In this document: piece after piece, positions 8,807 to 18,217 of the stretch
Layout of the letters: the number at the start of each line of letters is the position of its first letter
Position numbering within the stretch: the first letter of the stretch is position 1
Assembly: GCF_900176385.1 (NCBI RefSeq)
Contig: NZ_FWXN01000002.1
Coordinates: 186,001 to 250,000, forward strand
Direction: 5' to 3'
Source: Janibacter indicus
Lineage (GTDB): Bacteria; Actinomycetota; Actinomycetes; Actinomycetales; Dermatophilaceae
DNA length: 64,000 bases
The notes under the pieces: generated by a model
Told to the model about the DNA's origin: nothing
Seen by the model: only the letters and a program-made list of their open reading frames with translations
Databases searched by the model: none
Position numbers and translations under genes: made by a program

Positions 8807-9016
8807 TCAGGCCTTGGCAGCCGTGTAGCCGGCCTCGGTGACTGCGGCGATGACGGCCGCGTCGTCGACGTCACCGGAGACGACGAGCTTGCCGGTCGCG
8901 GAGCTCACCTCGACGACCTCGGCGCCGGGGATCTCGCTGACCTCCTCGCGGACGGACATCTCGCAGTGGCCGCAGGTCATGCCGGTCACCTGGTACTCGG
9001 TGGTGGTCGCGCTCAT
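8807..9016 (-). CDS. copZ: Copper chaperone, heavy-metal-associated domain
   Basis: A 69-residue single HMA domain with the metal site GMTCGHCEMSVREEV (CxxC) and the usual beta-alpha-beta-beta-alpha-beta layout ending GYTAAKA. It carries Cu(I) in the cytosol and hands it to CopA or to CsoR. First gene of the copper operon; its stop is 2 bp from the next gene. The promoter region carries two ATACC-N7-GGTAT sites. Confidence 0.92.
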   Translation of the reverse strand: MSATTTEYQVTGMTCGHCEMSVREEVSEIPGAEVVEVSSATGKLVVSGDVDDAAVIAAVTEAGYTAAKA

Positions 9017-9035
9017 CGTGGGTTCCTCTCGATCT

Positions 9036-9052
9036 ATACCTGTGGGGGGTAT
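9036..9052. promoter_or_regulatory. CsoR-like operator 1 upstream of copZ
   Basis: ATACC-TGTGGGG-GGTAT: inverted pentamers around a 7-base G-rich spacer, 20 bp upstream of the copZ start. CsoR operators are G/C-tract pseudopalindromes flanked by TA. The neighbouring csoR gene at 45564 has the related perfect site at 45881-45898. Confidence 0.7.
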
Positions 9053-9069
9053 CTGGTGAGGTCAACTGT

Positions 9070-9086
9070 ATACCCCCTTGAGGTAT
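9070..9086. promoter_or_regulatory. CsoR-like operator 2 upstream of copZ
   Basis: ATACC-CCCTTGA-GGTAT, a second inverted pentamer pair with the same 7-base spacing, centred 34 bp from operator 1. The two sites probably bracket the promoter. Confidence 0.65.
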
Positions 9087-9170
9087 TCCGGCACCGGAGT
9101 GTCGAGAAGGCGCGACTCAGTCGCGGGCGTAGCCGGTCTAAGGGTTCTCGCGGTGGTGCCGGTGCCGGAC

Positions 9171-9277
9171 TCAGCCGCAGTGGTAGCGGCAAGCGGCGAT
9201 GCGCACCTCGTCGCCGATGACCTTGTAGACGAGCCGGTGCTCGTCGGTGATGCGGCGATACCAGTACTCCGCGAAGT
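9171..9277 (-). pseudogene. C-terminal remnant of a YoeB/Txe-type toxin
   Basis: The minus-strand frame ending at 9171 reads DFAEYWYRRITDEHRLVYKVIGDEVRIAACRYHCG. This is the C-terminal third of YoeB/Txe ribosome-dependent mRNA endonucleases (SGYWSRRIDDEHRLVY...SCRYHY), including the conserved R, E, H and R residues. There is no N-terminal half and no Axe/YefM antitoxin gene. At about 9280 it abuts an unrelated plus-strand coding fragment. The final residues CG replace the usual terminal tyrosine. Confidence 0.65.
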
Positions 9278-9284
9278 CGCGGTG

Positions 9285-9587
9285 GGCGACACCGTCGTCT
9301 ACGACGCGCAGATCGACGACGCCAACTCGGTGCTCTCCGAGGGCTACTACCGCTGGTCGGGCCAGGAGACGGCGCTCCTGGTCACCGAGGTCTCCTTCGA
9401 CCGGGCGCAGCTGCCGACGCGGGTCGACGCCTTCCACCGCGCCCACGCCGACGGCCCCGACCTGCGCTCGCACGAGCTCGCGCTCGAGCATGGCGACCGG
9501 GTGCACCTGGCCCAGCCCGAGGCCGCGGTCGGCGTCCACGGGATCCGGTGGGACTGGGCGCCCCAGGCCCCGTGCAGGGCAGACTGA
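9285..9587 (+). pseudogene. Orphan 3' coding fragment, family not recognised
   Basis: A plus-strand frame of about 100 codons with protein-like composition (DTVVYDAQIDDANSVLSEGY, then FDRAQLPTRVDAFHRAH) that stops at 9587. Upstream of 9280 the same frame runs through the antisense of the toxin remnant, so the true N-terminus seems missing. I read it as the 3' end of a gene cut by a deletion. It could instead be a small intact gene starting near 9282. Confidence 0.35.
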
Positions 9588-9591
9588 GCGG

Positions 9592-10299
9592 ATGCGCCGC
9601 TTCGAAGAGCTCGCCTGGAGCGAGACCCCCAGAGGTGAGATCAGCCTGCGTCGGCGGATCGAGCCGACGCTCAAGGTCGACGTCTACGAGGTCAAGCTCG
9701 GCGACGAGTTCCTCATGTCGAGCCTCTTCACGGTCGCCGAGATCGAGCTGGCTCGCCTCGGTCTGACCAGGGCGAAGGGGGACCAGCTCGACGTCGTCGT
9801 CGGCGGCCTGGGCCTGGGGTGTACCGCCAAGGCGGCGCTGGAGGACCCGCGGGTGAGCTCGATGCTCGTCGTCGACGCCATGCCCGAGGTCATCGACTGG
9901 CACGAGCGGGAGCTGCTGCCGGACGCGCCCGCCGTCGTGCGCGACGAGCGCACTCGCCTGCTGCTCGGCAACTTCTTCGAGCTCGCGGGGTCCGAGGAGG
10001 GCTTCGACCCGGACGAGCCGGGCCGGCTGCACGACGCGGTGCTCCTTGACATCGACCACACGCCGCACCGCCTGCTCCACCCCGACCACGCCCCCTTCTA
10101 CTCCGTCGAGGGTCTGCAGCGGCTGCGGGCGCACCTGCGCCCGGGCGGCGTCTTCGCCATGTGGTCCGACGACCCGCCGGACGCCGACTTCTGCGCGCTG
10201 CTCGAGCAGGTCTTCGACGAGGTCGAGGCGCACGTCGTCGCCTTCGACAACTTCCTCACCGGCGGGCAGTCGAGCAACACCGTCTACGTCGCGTTCTGA
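9592..10299 (+). CDS. Spermidine-synthase-like SAM-dependent protein
   Basis: A 235-residue Rossmann methyltransferase-fold protein. It carries DVVVGGLGLGCTAKAALEDP (the glycine-rich SAM/dcSAM loop), SSMLVVDAMPEVIDWHERELLP (the acidic residue after beta-2), HDAVLLDIDHTP (motif of beta-4) and HLRPGGVFAMWSDDPPD. These match the spermidine synthase-like family common in actinobacteria. True spermidine synthases have further polyamine-binding residues that I cannot confirm, so a methyltransferase role is equally possible. ATG at 9592, five bases after the preceding stop. Confidence 0.75.
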   Translation: MRRFEELAWSETPRGEISLRRRIEPTLKVDVYEVKLGDEFLMSSLFTVAEIELARLGLTRAKGDQLDVVVGGLGLGCTAKAALEDPRVSSMLVVDAMPEVIDWHERELLPDAPAVVRDERTRLLLGNFFELAGSEEGFDPDEPGRLHDAVLLDIDHTPHRLLHPDHAPFYSVEGLQRLRAHLRPGGVFAMWSDDPPDADFCALLEQVFDEVEAHVVAFDNFLTGGQSSNTVYVAF

Positions 10300-10300
10300 G

Positions 10301-10371
10301 CTGGCGGGGGTGGCGGGTCCTGCCAGGCCCGGACCAGCTCCGCCAGACGAAGGGGGATCGCCACCCGCCAG
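10301..10371. terminator. Inverted repeat after the spermidine-synthase-like gene
   Basis: CTGGCGGGGGTGGCGGGTCC (10301-10320) pairs with GGATCGCCACCCGCCAG (10355-10371), starting two bases after the stop codon. Likely terminator; the arms are imperfect and the loop is about 34 bases. Confidence 0.45.
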
Positions 10372-10380
10372 TCCTCGGGC

Positions 10381-10575
10381 AGCACCGAGGCGGCCGGTGC
10401 CGTCGCGCTCGACGAGCTCGTCCTGCACGCCTGGGACCTGGCGAAGGGGACGGGCCAAGGCTTCGATCCTGACCCTGAGGCGCTGGATGCGGCCGAGGGC
10501 TTCTGCGCCCAGATCCCCGACGACCCCGAGGCGCGGCAGGGGCTCTTCGGGCCGGGCGCTGGCGTCGAAGGCCGG
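10381..10575 (+). pseudogene. 3' remnant of a TIGR03086 (DinB/mycothiol-type) protein
   Basis: The plus frame reads AAGAVALDELVLHAWDLAKGTGQGFDPDPEALDAAEGFC and then DDPEARQGLFGPG. This is the conserved C-terminal half of TIGR03086 proteins, whose intact paralogue in this window is at 16260. Both the N-terminal half and the terminal LLGLTGRDP segment are missing. Downstream the frame runs into antisense of another truncated gene, so 10570-10600 looks like a deletion junction. Confidence 0.6.
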
Positions 10576-10589
10576 CACCCGTCGGGCCG

Positions 10590-10779
10590 AGAGCCGCTCG
10601 TCGCAGCTGGAGCGCATCGCCTGCGTCGACTGGCTCGAGAGCATCGACGCGGTGCTCTGCGCCGACATCGCCGACCCCAGGCTCTGCCACGACAGCAGGG
10701 AGCCGAGCGACATCGACGGGCCGAGGGACAGCACCGAGGCGAAGGACCCGATGCTGCCGATCGACAGGTAGCTCATCAT
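10590..10779 (-). pseudogene. 5' remnant of a small Ser/Gly-repeat protein
   Basis: The minus frame from ATG 10779 reads MMSYLSIGSIGSFASVLSLG and then MSLGSLLSWQSLGSAMSAQSTASMLSSQST, an iterated S-x-x-S-x-G-S-like pattern. Short Ser/Ile/Leu/Gly-repeat proteins of this kind occur in actinobacteria, function unknown. After about 60 codons the frame enters antisense of the TIGR03086 remnant with no stop, so the natural C-terminus appears lost. Confidence 0.4.
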
Positions 10780-10794
10780 GGCCCGAGTGTGCCG

Positions 10795-10866
10795 CCCTTC
10801 GAGACGGGCGCGGGGCGCCCTCCGGGTCCTGAGGAGGAGGCCGCCCGCGGCCGACGTCTCGAAGGG
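10795..10866. repeat. MITE-like 72-bp element with inverted termini
   Basis: The ends are CCCTTCGAGACG (10795-10806) and CGTCTCGAAGGG (10855-10866), a perfect 12-bp terminal inverted repeat. Inside are the palindromic GCGCGGGGCGC and CCTGAGGAGG. The same left end followed by CCTCCTCAGG occurs at 31849-31883, and related forms are inside three genes. No transposase is present. Confidence 0.65.
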
Positions 10867-10887
10867 CAGGGATCGGGGCATGGGGCC

Positions 10888-11004
10888 TGGCCGGGAAAGT
10901 TGCGGATGACCGGGAAGCGCGGACGTGGCCGCGCAATTGCGCGGGCACGTCCGGCTTTCCCGGCCACGCGCGGATATCCCGGCCAGATCAGGACTTCCCG
11001 GCCA
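10888..11004. repeat. Dyad-symmetric array of 19-bp-spaced CCCGGCCA half-sites
   Basis: TGGCCGGGAAA (10888) and TGACCGGGAAG (10907) lie in one orientation. TTTCCCGGCCA (10956), TATCCCGGCCA (10975) and CTTCCCGGCCA (10994) lie in the other, all at an exact 19-bp period. Between them is a 34-bp near-perfect palindrome at 10920-10953 centred on CCGCGCAATTGCGCGG. The two flanking pairs mirror each other exactly about position 10936.5. Noncoding, upstream of dnaK. Confidence 0.7.
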
Positions 11005-11068
11005 GACGGGCCCTCCCAGGTACGAAGGGCGATGCAGGCAGCCGGGAATGAACTCCCTTCGCTCGTAG

Positions 11069-11087
11069 TTGAGCCAAGTGAACTCAA
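11069..11087. promoter_or_regulatory. HAIR operator 1 (HspR site), distal, dnaK promoter
   Basis: TTGAGC-N7-ACTCAA, matching the HspR-associated inverted repeat CTTGAGT-N7-ACTCAAG. It lies 111 bp upstream of dnaK. Confidence 0.85.
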
Positions 11088-11131
11088 CTTTTGGGTCACG
11101 GATTTGCGCAAGCCGCGGACGGGATCCTAAG

Positions 11132-11150
11132 TTGAGCGACAGCAACTCAA
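11132..11150. promoter_or_regulatory. HAIR operator 2 (HspR site), proximal, dnaK promoter
   Basis: TTGAGC-GACAGCA-ACTCAA, a second HAIR 63 bp from the first and 48 bp upstream of the dnaK start. Two sites are typical of actinobacterial dnaK promoters, where HspR represses until heat shock. Confidence 0.87.
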
Positions 11151-11197
11151 CCCGCGTCGGGGTGACCACCTCGACCACCCGAACAAAGGAGCGCCTC

Positions 11198-13080
<1,883 letters not shown>

Positions 13081-13084
<4 letters not shown>

Positions 13085-13722
13085 CCGACCCCAACCAGCC
13101 GATCGAGCCCGAGGTGACCGCCGACGCGGCGAACCCGGAGGCCGAGGAGCAGGTCGTCGAGGCCGAGGTGGTCGACGAGGCCGCAGCTGACGCTGCGCCC
13201 GAGTCGGCCACCCCGGCCGGCGGGGCCGCCGCTCCGGGCGAAGGGGAGGCCACCGGCGACGCCGAGGTCCACCCCGACACCGCCCGCGCCGACCAGCTCC
13301 AGGACGACTACCTGCGCCTGCAGGCCGAGTACGTCAACTACAAGCGGCGCGTCGACCGGGACCTCCCGGTGCACAAGGAGCGCGCAGTCCACGACCTGCT
13401 CGAGTCGCTCCTGCCGGTTCTCGACGAGATCCACCTCGCCGAGCAGCACGGCGACCTGCCGGAGGGCAGCCCCTTCCGGGCGATCGCCGACAAGCTCGAG
13501 CAGGTCCTCACCAAGCAGGGTCTGGAGCGCGTGGGCGTCAAGGGCGAGGCCTTCGACCCCAACGTGCACGAGGCCCTCATGCACGGCTCGTGGGACGCCT
13601 CCGACCCGGAGCTGCCGAGCGACGCGACGGCCACGACGGTCGTCACCGTGCTCCAGCCCGGCTACCGCGCCGGCGAGCGCGTCCTGCGCGCCGCCCGCGT
13701 CGCGGTCGCCGACCCGCAGTAA
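13081..13722 (+). CDS. grpE: Nucleotide exchange factor GrpE
   Basis: A 213-residue GrpE starting with GTG at 13081, which overlaps the dnaK stop (GTGA). The first 60 residues are acidic and Ala-rich. The long coiled-coil helix begins around [19 protein letters not shown] and is followed by [20 protein letters not shown]. The C-terminal beta wing contains [12 protein letters not shown] and [23 protein letters not shown], the family signature. It releases ADP from DnaK. Confidence 0.96.
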
Positions 13723-13743
13723 CTACCACCGAGAGGAGGAGAC

Positions 13744-14766
13744 ATGGCCAGTCAGGACTGGTTGGACAAGGACTTCTACGCGGTTCTGGGCGTCGCCAAG
13801 GACGCTGATACCGCGGAGATCAAGAAGGCCTACCGCAAGCTCGCCAAGCAGTACCACCCCGACCGCAATGCCGGGGACGACGCCGCCGAGCAGAAGTTCA
13901 AGGACGTCGGCGAGGCGCACGCCGTGCTCTCCGACCCGGAGCAGCGTCGTGAGTACGACGCCATCCGCTCGATGGCCGGCGGCGGTGCGCGATTCACCGC
14001 CGGCGGCCCGGGTGGGGGCGCAGGCTTCGAGGACATCTTCTCCGCCTTCGGCGGGGGTGGGGGCGGCTCGCGGGTGCGCTACAGCACCGGCGGCGGCTCC
14101 CCCTTCGCCGGGGGTGGGGCGGGCGAGCCCGACCTCGAGGACATCCTGTCGATGTTCGGCGGGGGCGGCGGCGCGGGCTTCGGCGGGCAGGGTGCGGGCT
14201 TCCGCGCCCCGCGGGGCCCGGTCAAGGGCCAGGACCTCACCGCCCGCACCGAGCTGTCCTTCCGCGACGCGGTCGAGGGGCGCACCATCGCCCTCACCGT
14301 CAACGGCGAGAAGGTCAACGCCAGGATCCCTGCCGGCGTCAAGGACGGCCAGAAGATCCGCCTGCGCGGCAAGGGAGGTCACGGCGACCAGGGCGGGCCC
14401 CGCGGTGACCTCATCCTCACCGTGTCGGTGGGCAAGCACCCGGTCTACGGCCGCGACGGCGACAACCTGACCCTCGACCTGCCGGTGACCTTCGCCGAGG
14501 CCGCCCTCGGTGCCACGGTCGCCGTGCCGACCCTCGACGGGTCGCAGGTCAAGGTCAGGATCGCGCCGGGGACCCCGAGCGGCCGGGTCCTGCGGCTCAA
14601 GGGACGCGGCATCGCGACGAAGGGGGCCACCGGCGATCTCCTCGCCAAAGTCCAGATCATCGTGCCGACCGAGCTCAGCGAGGCCGAGCGCGAGGCCGTC
14701 GAGGTCCTGCGCGATGCCCGCACCGACGACCCGCGCGCCGCGCTGTTCGCCGCCGCGAGCGCCTGA
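13744..14766 (+). CDS. dnaJ: DnaJ-type co-chaperone without zinc finger (class II)
   Basis: A 340-residue J-domain protein. The J domain spans residues 1-75 with KQYHPDRNAG (HPD motif), then a long Gly/Phe-rich linker, then two beta-barrel client-binding domains (TELSFRDAVEGRTIALTVNG, and DLPVTFAEAALGATVAVPTLDG with RLKGRGI). There is no CxxCxGxG zinc-finger repeat, so it belongs to the DnaJ1/CbpA class that accompanies dnaK-grpE-hspR in actinobacteria. It stimulates DnaK ATPase. ATG at 13744 follows GAGAGGAGGAG. Confidence 0.95.
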   Translation: MASQDWLDKDFYAVLGVAKDADTAEIKKAYRKLAKQYHPDRNAGDDAAEQKFKDVGEAHAVLSDPEQRREYDAIRSMAGGGARFTAGGPGGGAGFEDIFSAFGGGGGGSRVRYSTGGGSPFAGGGAGEPDLEDILSMFGGGGGAGFGGQGAGFRAPRGPVKGQDLTARTELSFRDAVEGRTIALTVNGEKVNARIPAGVKDGQKIRLRGKGGHGDQGGPRGDLILTVSVGKHPVYGRDGDNLTLDLPVTFAEAALGATVAVPTLDGSQVKVRIAPGTPSGRVLRLKGRGIATKGATGDLLAKVQIIVPTELSEAEREAVEVLRDARTDDPRAALFAAASA

Positions 14767-14809
14767 CCGCGACACACTGGTGACGCACCGATGACGACAG
14801 GAGGTGGGC

Positions 14810-15268
14810 GTGGTGGCACGGATCTCCGGCATGAGCGGTGACGACCGCACGCCTGTCTACGTCATCTCCGTCGCCGCCGAGCTCGCCGGCATGCACGCGC
14901 AGACGCTGCGCCAGTACGACCGGATCGGGCTCGTCACGCCCTCGCGCACCCGGGGTGGCGGCCGACGCTACAGCGCCGCCGACGTCACCCGGCTGCGCGA
15001 GGTGCAGCGACTTTCCCAGGAGGAGGGCGTCTCGCTCGCCGCGATCCAGCGCATCTTCGACCTCGAACACCAGGTCGAGGCGCTGCGCGCGCGAGTCGCC
15101 GAGCTCGACGACGAGCTCGACGCCGCGCACGAGCAGCTCGGGCAGGGTCGGCGCTTCTTCGCGGTCGGCTCGCAGGGTGACATCGTCGCCCTGCGTCACG
15201 GGCAGCGCCCGCGGCAGCAGACCGGCGGGCAGGCGCTCGTCGTGTGGCAGCCGTACGGGCGCGCCTGA
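14810..15268 (+). CDS. hspR: Heat-shock repressor HspR (MerR family)
   Basis: A 152-residue MerR-type regulator. The winged helix is PVYVISVAAELAGMHAQTLRQYDRIGLVTPSRTRGGGRRYSAADVTRL, the LRQYDR form specific to HspR, followed by a coiled coil (LEHQVEALRARVAELDDELDAAHEQL). It binds HAIR sites with DnaK as co-repressor. AGGAGG lies at 14799-14804, so GTG 14804 overlaps the ribosome site and is unlikely. GTG 14810 or 14813 fits; I chose 14810. Autoregulated as the last gene of the dnaK operon. Confidence 0.95.
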   Translation: MVARISGMSGDDRTPVYVISVAAELAGMHAQTLRQYDRIGLVTPSRTRGGGRRYSAADVTRLREVQRLSQEEGVSLAAIQRIFDLEHQVEALRARVAELDDELDAAHEQLGQGRRFFAVGSQGDIVALRHGQRPRQQTGGQALVVWQPYGRA

Positions 15269-15279
15269 TCCCGGCCGGA

Positions 15280-16119
15280 TCAGACCCGCTCGAGCACCTC
15301 GCCCCACTCCCGCAGGCGCCGCTCGACGGCGGCCTGCTCGGCGGCCAGTCGCTTGAGGCCGTCGGCCGGGTGGATCGGGTCCGGCCACTTGGGGCGCGTG
15401 GTGTCCCCTTCGTACTCCCCGCGCAGGCGGCGGCGTACCAGCGGCACGACCTCGCCACGGACGAACTTCGCCTCCGCCTCGATCGCCGCGCGCCAGCCCG
15501 AGGGCTCGTTGGGCACGAAGTTGCTCAGCTTGAGCGTGTGCCGCACCCCGATCCGCTCCGCGACGGCCGCTGCCATGCGCTTGTGCCCCGGCCGCGACAT
15601 GTGGATCCGGTCCATGGCCCACAGCGCCCGCTGGTCGTACTCACCCATCCGCGCCTGGTCGACGAGCGTCGCGTCGTGCGTCGCCGCGAGGTCGCGGATC
15701 GCGGAGTTGAAGGCCTCGACCCGCCGCACGAGCGGCTTGAGCAGGCCGGAGGCCTGCGGGACGAAGGTCGTGAACACGACGACCTCGGCGCCGGTGTCGA
15801 CGAGCCGCCGCAGCGCGGCCTCGTAGCGGGTCGCGATGCCGTCGACGTCGGCACGCAGCGAGAGCAGGTCGTTGCCGCCCGCGGCGAAGGAGATGTGCGT
15901 CGGGCGCATGGCGATCGCCAGGTCGAGCTGGTCGGTGACGACCTGGTCGAGGAACTTGCTGCGGATCGCCAGGTTGGCATAGCGCCAGGCGGGGTCGGCG
16001 CGGCCGAGCTGGCGGGCGAGCCGGTCCGCCCAGCCCCGCACCTGGTTGGGGTAGTGGACGTGCGGGTCGCCCACGCCCTCGGTGAAGGAGTCGCCGACCG
16101 CGACGAAGAGCCCACTCAT
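15280..16119 (-). CDS. SGNH/GDSL hydrolase
   Basis: A 279-residue SGNH-fold esterase. Block I is LFVAVGDSFTEGVGDP (nucleophile Ser of GDS), block II NLAIRSKFLDQVV, block III SFAAGGNDLLSL (GxND), and block V MDRIHMSRPGHKRMAAAVAERIG (DxxH). All catalytic blocks are intact. The protein lacks a signal peptide, so it is probably cytosolic; substrate unknown. ATG at 16119 starts directly with the catalytic strand; the 21 residues that could be added upstream are not conserved-looking. Convergent with hspR. Confidence 0.88.
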   Translation of the reverse strand: MSGLFVAVGDSFTEGVGDPHVHYPNQVRGWADRLARQLGRADPAWRYANLAIRSKFLDQVVTDQLDLAIAMRPTHISFAAGGNDLLSLRADVDGIATRYEAALRRLVDTGAEVVVFTTFVPQASGLLKPLVRRVEAFNSAIRDLAATHDATLVDQARMGEYDQRALWAMDRIHMSRPGHKRMAAAVAERIGVRHTLKLSNFVPNEPSGWRAAIEAEAKFVRGEVVPLVRRRLRGEYEGDTTRPKWPDPIHPADGLKRLAAEQAAVERRLREWGEVLERV

Positions 16120-16259
16120 GTCGTGGTCATGCTGGCGGGGCAGTCCGCCCCTGATCAAGGGGAGCGGGGCTCCCTTCGCCATCTCGCCGCCGGGAGTTCA
16201 CCCGCAGGACGAAGGGAGGGCCGTGGCCGTTGTCGGAGGGCGCTGGCAGGCTGTGCTCC

Positions 16260-16829
16260 ATGCCACTTCCCCAGGACGCCGCCTCGGTCTTCGACCGGAA
16301 GAACACCCCGCTCATGCGTCTCGTCGACGCCACCGACCCGCAGGCGCTCGCGGGCCCGAGCCCGTGCGTCGGGTGGTCGGGTCTCGACGTCGTGCAGCAC
16401 CTCATCGACACCCAGCGCGACTTCCTGCTCAAGGCGGGCGCCGACCTGCCTGACCCGGCGCCGACGGTCACGGCGCTCGGTCCGGCCACCGCATGGCGCA
16501 CCCACGCCGAGGGCGTCGCCCGCCAGCTTGCCGACGACACCCTGGCCGAGCGGCCCTACGAGACGCCCTTCGGCTCGACGACGGTGGGCGCGGCCTTCGA
16601 CCGCTTCTACGGCTTCGACCTGCTCGTCCACCGCTGGGACATCGGTGCGGCCGCGGGCGTCCCGGTCGAGCTGAGCGACCGCGAGCTCGACCAGGTCGAG
16701 GAGGCGCTGGCCGGATTCGGCGACGCCGTGCGCAGCGAGGGCGTCTGCGGCCCGGCCGTCGAGGTCGGCCCCGATGCCAGCCGCCAGGAGCGGGTCATCG
16801 CCTTCACCGGTCGCGACCCGCGCGCCTGA
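16260..16829 (+). CDS. TIGR03086 / DinB-superfamily metal-binding protein
   Basis: A 189-residue protein of the mycothiol-dependent maleylpyruvate isomerase-like group. It carries LAGPSPCVGWSGLDVVQHLIDTQRDFL (metal-binding helix with His), FYGFDLLVHRWDIGAAAGVPVELSDRELDQVEEAL and the C-terminal VIAFTGRDPRA. Members have a DinB four-helix fold with three metal ligands; specific functions are unknown. ATG at 16260 was chosen because the family begins just before the SVFDR region. A decayed relative is at 10381. Confidence 0.8.
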   Translation: MPLPQDAASVFDRKNTPLMRLVDATDPQALAGPSPCVGWSGLDVVQHLIDTQRDFLLKAGADLPDPAPTVTALGPATAWRTHAEGVARQLADDTLAERPYETPFGSTTVGAAFDRFYGFDLLVHRWDIGAAAGVPVELSDRELDQVEEALAGFGDAVRSEGVCGPAVEVGPDASRQERVIAFTGRDPRA

Positions 16830-16860
16830 CTGGCCGTCGCCGCGTGGGCGGCGGCCTGGC

Positions 16861-16917
16861 GGCGTTGATGTCATCTGGTCCCCCGGAGAGGGGCAACCAG
16901 GTGACACCAACGACGCC
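16861..16917. terminator. Bidirectional inverted repeat between convergent genes
   Basis: The segment GGCGTTGATGTCATCTGG (16861-16878) continuing into CCCC pairs imperfectly with GGGGCAACCAGGTGACACCAACGACGCC (16890-16917). It lies between the convergent TIGR03086 gene and aminotransferase gene and probably terminates both. Confidence 0.5.
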
Positions 16918-16973
16918 GGGTGGCGCCGAAGCTGTCGGCCGGGGGTCTCGGGCGGGCGAAGGGGGTGCCCGGG

Positions 16974-18176
16974 TCAGGCGAGCGCGTCGCCCAACCCGGT
17001 GAGCAGCCGGTCGACGTCGGAGTCGTCGGTGTACGGAGCGACACCGACGCGGATCCCGGCGACGACGTCGAGTCCGAGCGCGCGGAAGGGCTCGTGCGCG
17101 TAGAAGGTCCCGGCCGGCGCGAGCACGTCCGCCGCGGCGAGCTTCGCGGAGACCGCGCGGGCATCACCGCCCGGCAGGGTGAAGCAGAGCGTCGGGGTGC
17201 GGTCGGCGGCCCGCGAGTGGAGCACGACCCGGTCGCCGAGGTCGGCGAGCGCGGCCTCGATCCGCTGCCGCAGGCGTAGCTCGTGGGCGTGGACGAGATC
17301 GTGCGCCGCCGCCAGCCGCTCCCGGCGCGACGGGCCCTGCGGGGCCAGCGACGCGATGACGTCGACCGCCGCTGTGGCGCCCGCCATGATCTCGTAGGGC
17401 AGCGTCCCCAGCTCGAAGCGCTCCGGCACCGCATCGGTCGACGGCAGCAGCTTGTCGGGCCGAAGGCCGTGCAGGAGAGTCGGATCCGCCGCCAGCGCCG
17501 CGCAGTGCGGGCCGAAGAACTTGTACGGCGAGCACACGTAGAGGTCGGCGCCGAGCGCCGCGACGTCGATGTGCGCGTGCGCCGTCAGGTGCACGCCGTC
17601 GACGTGCACGAGCGCCCCGACCGCGTGGGCCCGCTCGGCGATCCGGGCCACGGGCGGACGGCTGCCGAGCAGGTTGGACGCACCGGTCACCGCGACGAGC
17701 CGGGTGCGCTCGGTGACGATTTCGTCGAGGTCGGTCAGGTCCAGCTCGGCCGTCGAGGGGTCGAGCCGCAGCCGCCGCACGCTCGCCCCGACGGCCTCGG
17801 CGGCCTGGACCCACGGCCGCACGTTGCAGTCGTGGTCGAGCTCGGTGACGACGACCTCGTCACCCGGCCCCCACCCCTTCGCCAGCGCCCGCGAGATGTC
17901 GTAGGTGAGCTGGGTGGCGCTGCGGCCGTAGACGATCCCGTCGGGGGAGGCCCCGAGCAGGTCGGCCATCGCGGAGCGAAATCCGGCGATGGCTGCCTCG
18001 GCGTTGCGCTCGCTCGCCACCGAGGAGCCGCGGTTGGACAGCGGCCCGGTGAGCGTCGCGGCGATCGCCTCACCGACCTCGGCCGGTGTCTGGGTGCCGC
18101 CCGGCCCGTCGAAGTGCGCGATGCCGGAGCGAAGGGAGGGGAAGCGGGCGCGAAGCGCGGCGACGTCGACGGACAT
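16974..18176 (-). CDS. Cysteine-desulfurase-like PLP enzyme (class V aminotransferase)
   Basis: A 400-residue fold-type I PLP protein of the TIGR01976 group. Visible are HFDGPGGTQTP at the N-terminus, the cofactor-contact region VTELDHDCNVRPWVQAAEAVGA, LVHVDGVHLTAHAHIDVAALGADLYVCSPYKFFGPHCA (Asp and the Schiff-base Lys of SPYKFFGPH), and FELGTLPYEIMAGATAAVD. The family's substrate is not established; it lacks the catalytic Cys loop of IscS/SufS. ATG at 18176 gives the standard start MSVDVAALRARFPSL. Confidence 0.87.
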   Translation of the reverse strand: MSVDVAALRARFPSLRSGIAHFDGPGGTQTPAEVGEAIAATLTGPLSNRGSSVASERNAEAAIAGFRSAMADLLGASPDGIVYGRSATQLTYDISRALAKGWGPGDEVVVTELDHDCNVRPWVQAAEAVGASVRRLRLDPSTAELDLTDLDEIVTERTRLVAVTGASNLLGSRPPVARIAERAHAVGALVHVDGVHLTAHAHIDVAALGADLYVCSPYKFFGPHCAALAADPTLLHGLRPDKLLPSTDAVPERFELGTLPYEIMAGATAAVDVIASLAPQGPSRRERLAAAHDLVHAHELRLRQRIEAALADLGDRVVLHSRAADRTPTLCFTLPGGDARAVSAKLAAADVLAPAGTFYAHEPFRALGLDVVAGIRVGVAPYTDDSDVDRLLTGLGDALA

Positions 18177-18217
18177 GTGGGGATCATGCCCACCGACGTC
18201 GCCGCCGGGGAAGGGGG

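Noticed and set aside
9171-9587. Active toxin-antitoxin locus
   Set aside because: The toxin lacks its N-terminal two thirds and no antitoxin frame is present.
10795-10866. Insertion sequence
   Set aside because: There are inverted termini but only 72 bp and no transposase; at most a MITE-like element.
13744-14766. Defective DnaJ because the zinc finger is missing
   Set aside because: Class II J proteins lacking the zinc finger are normal in dnaK-grpE-hspR operons of actinobacteria; the HPD motif and client domains are intact.
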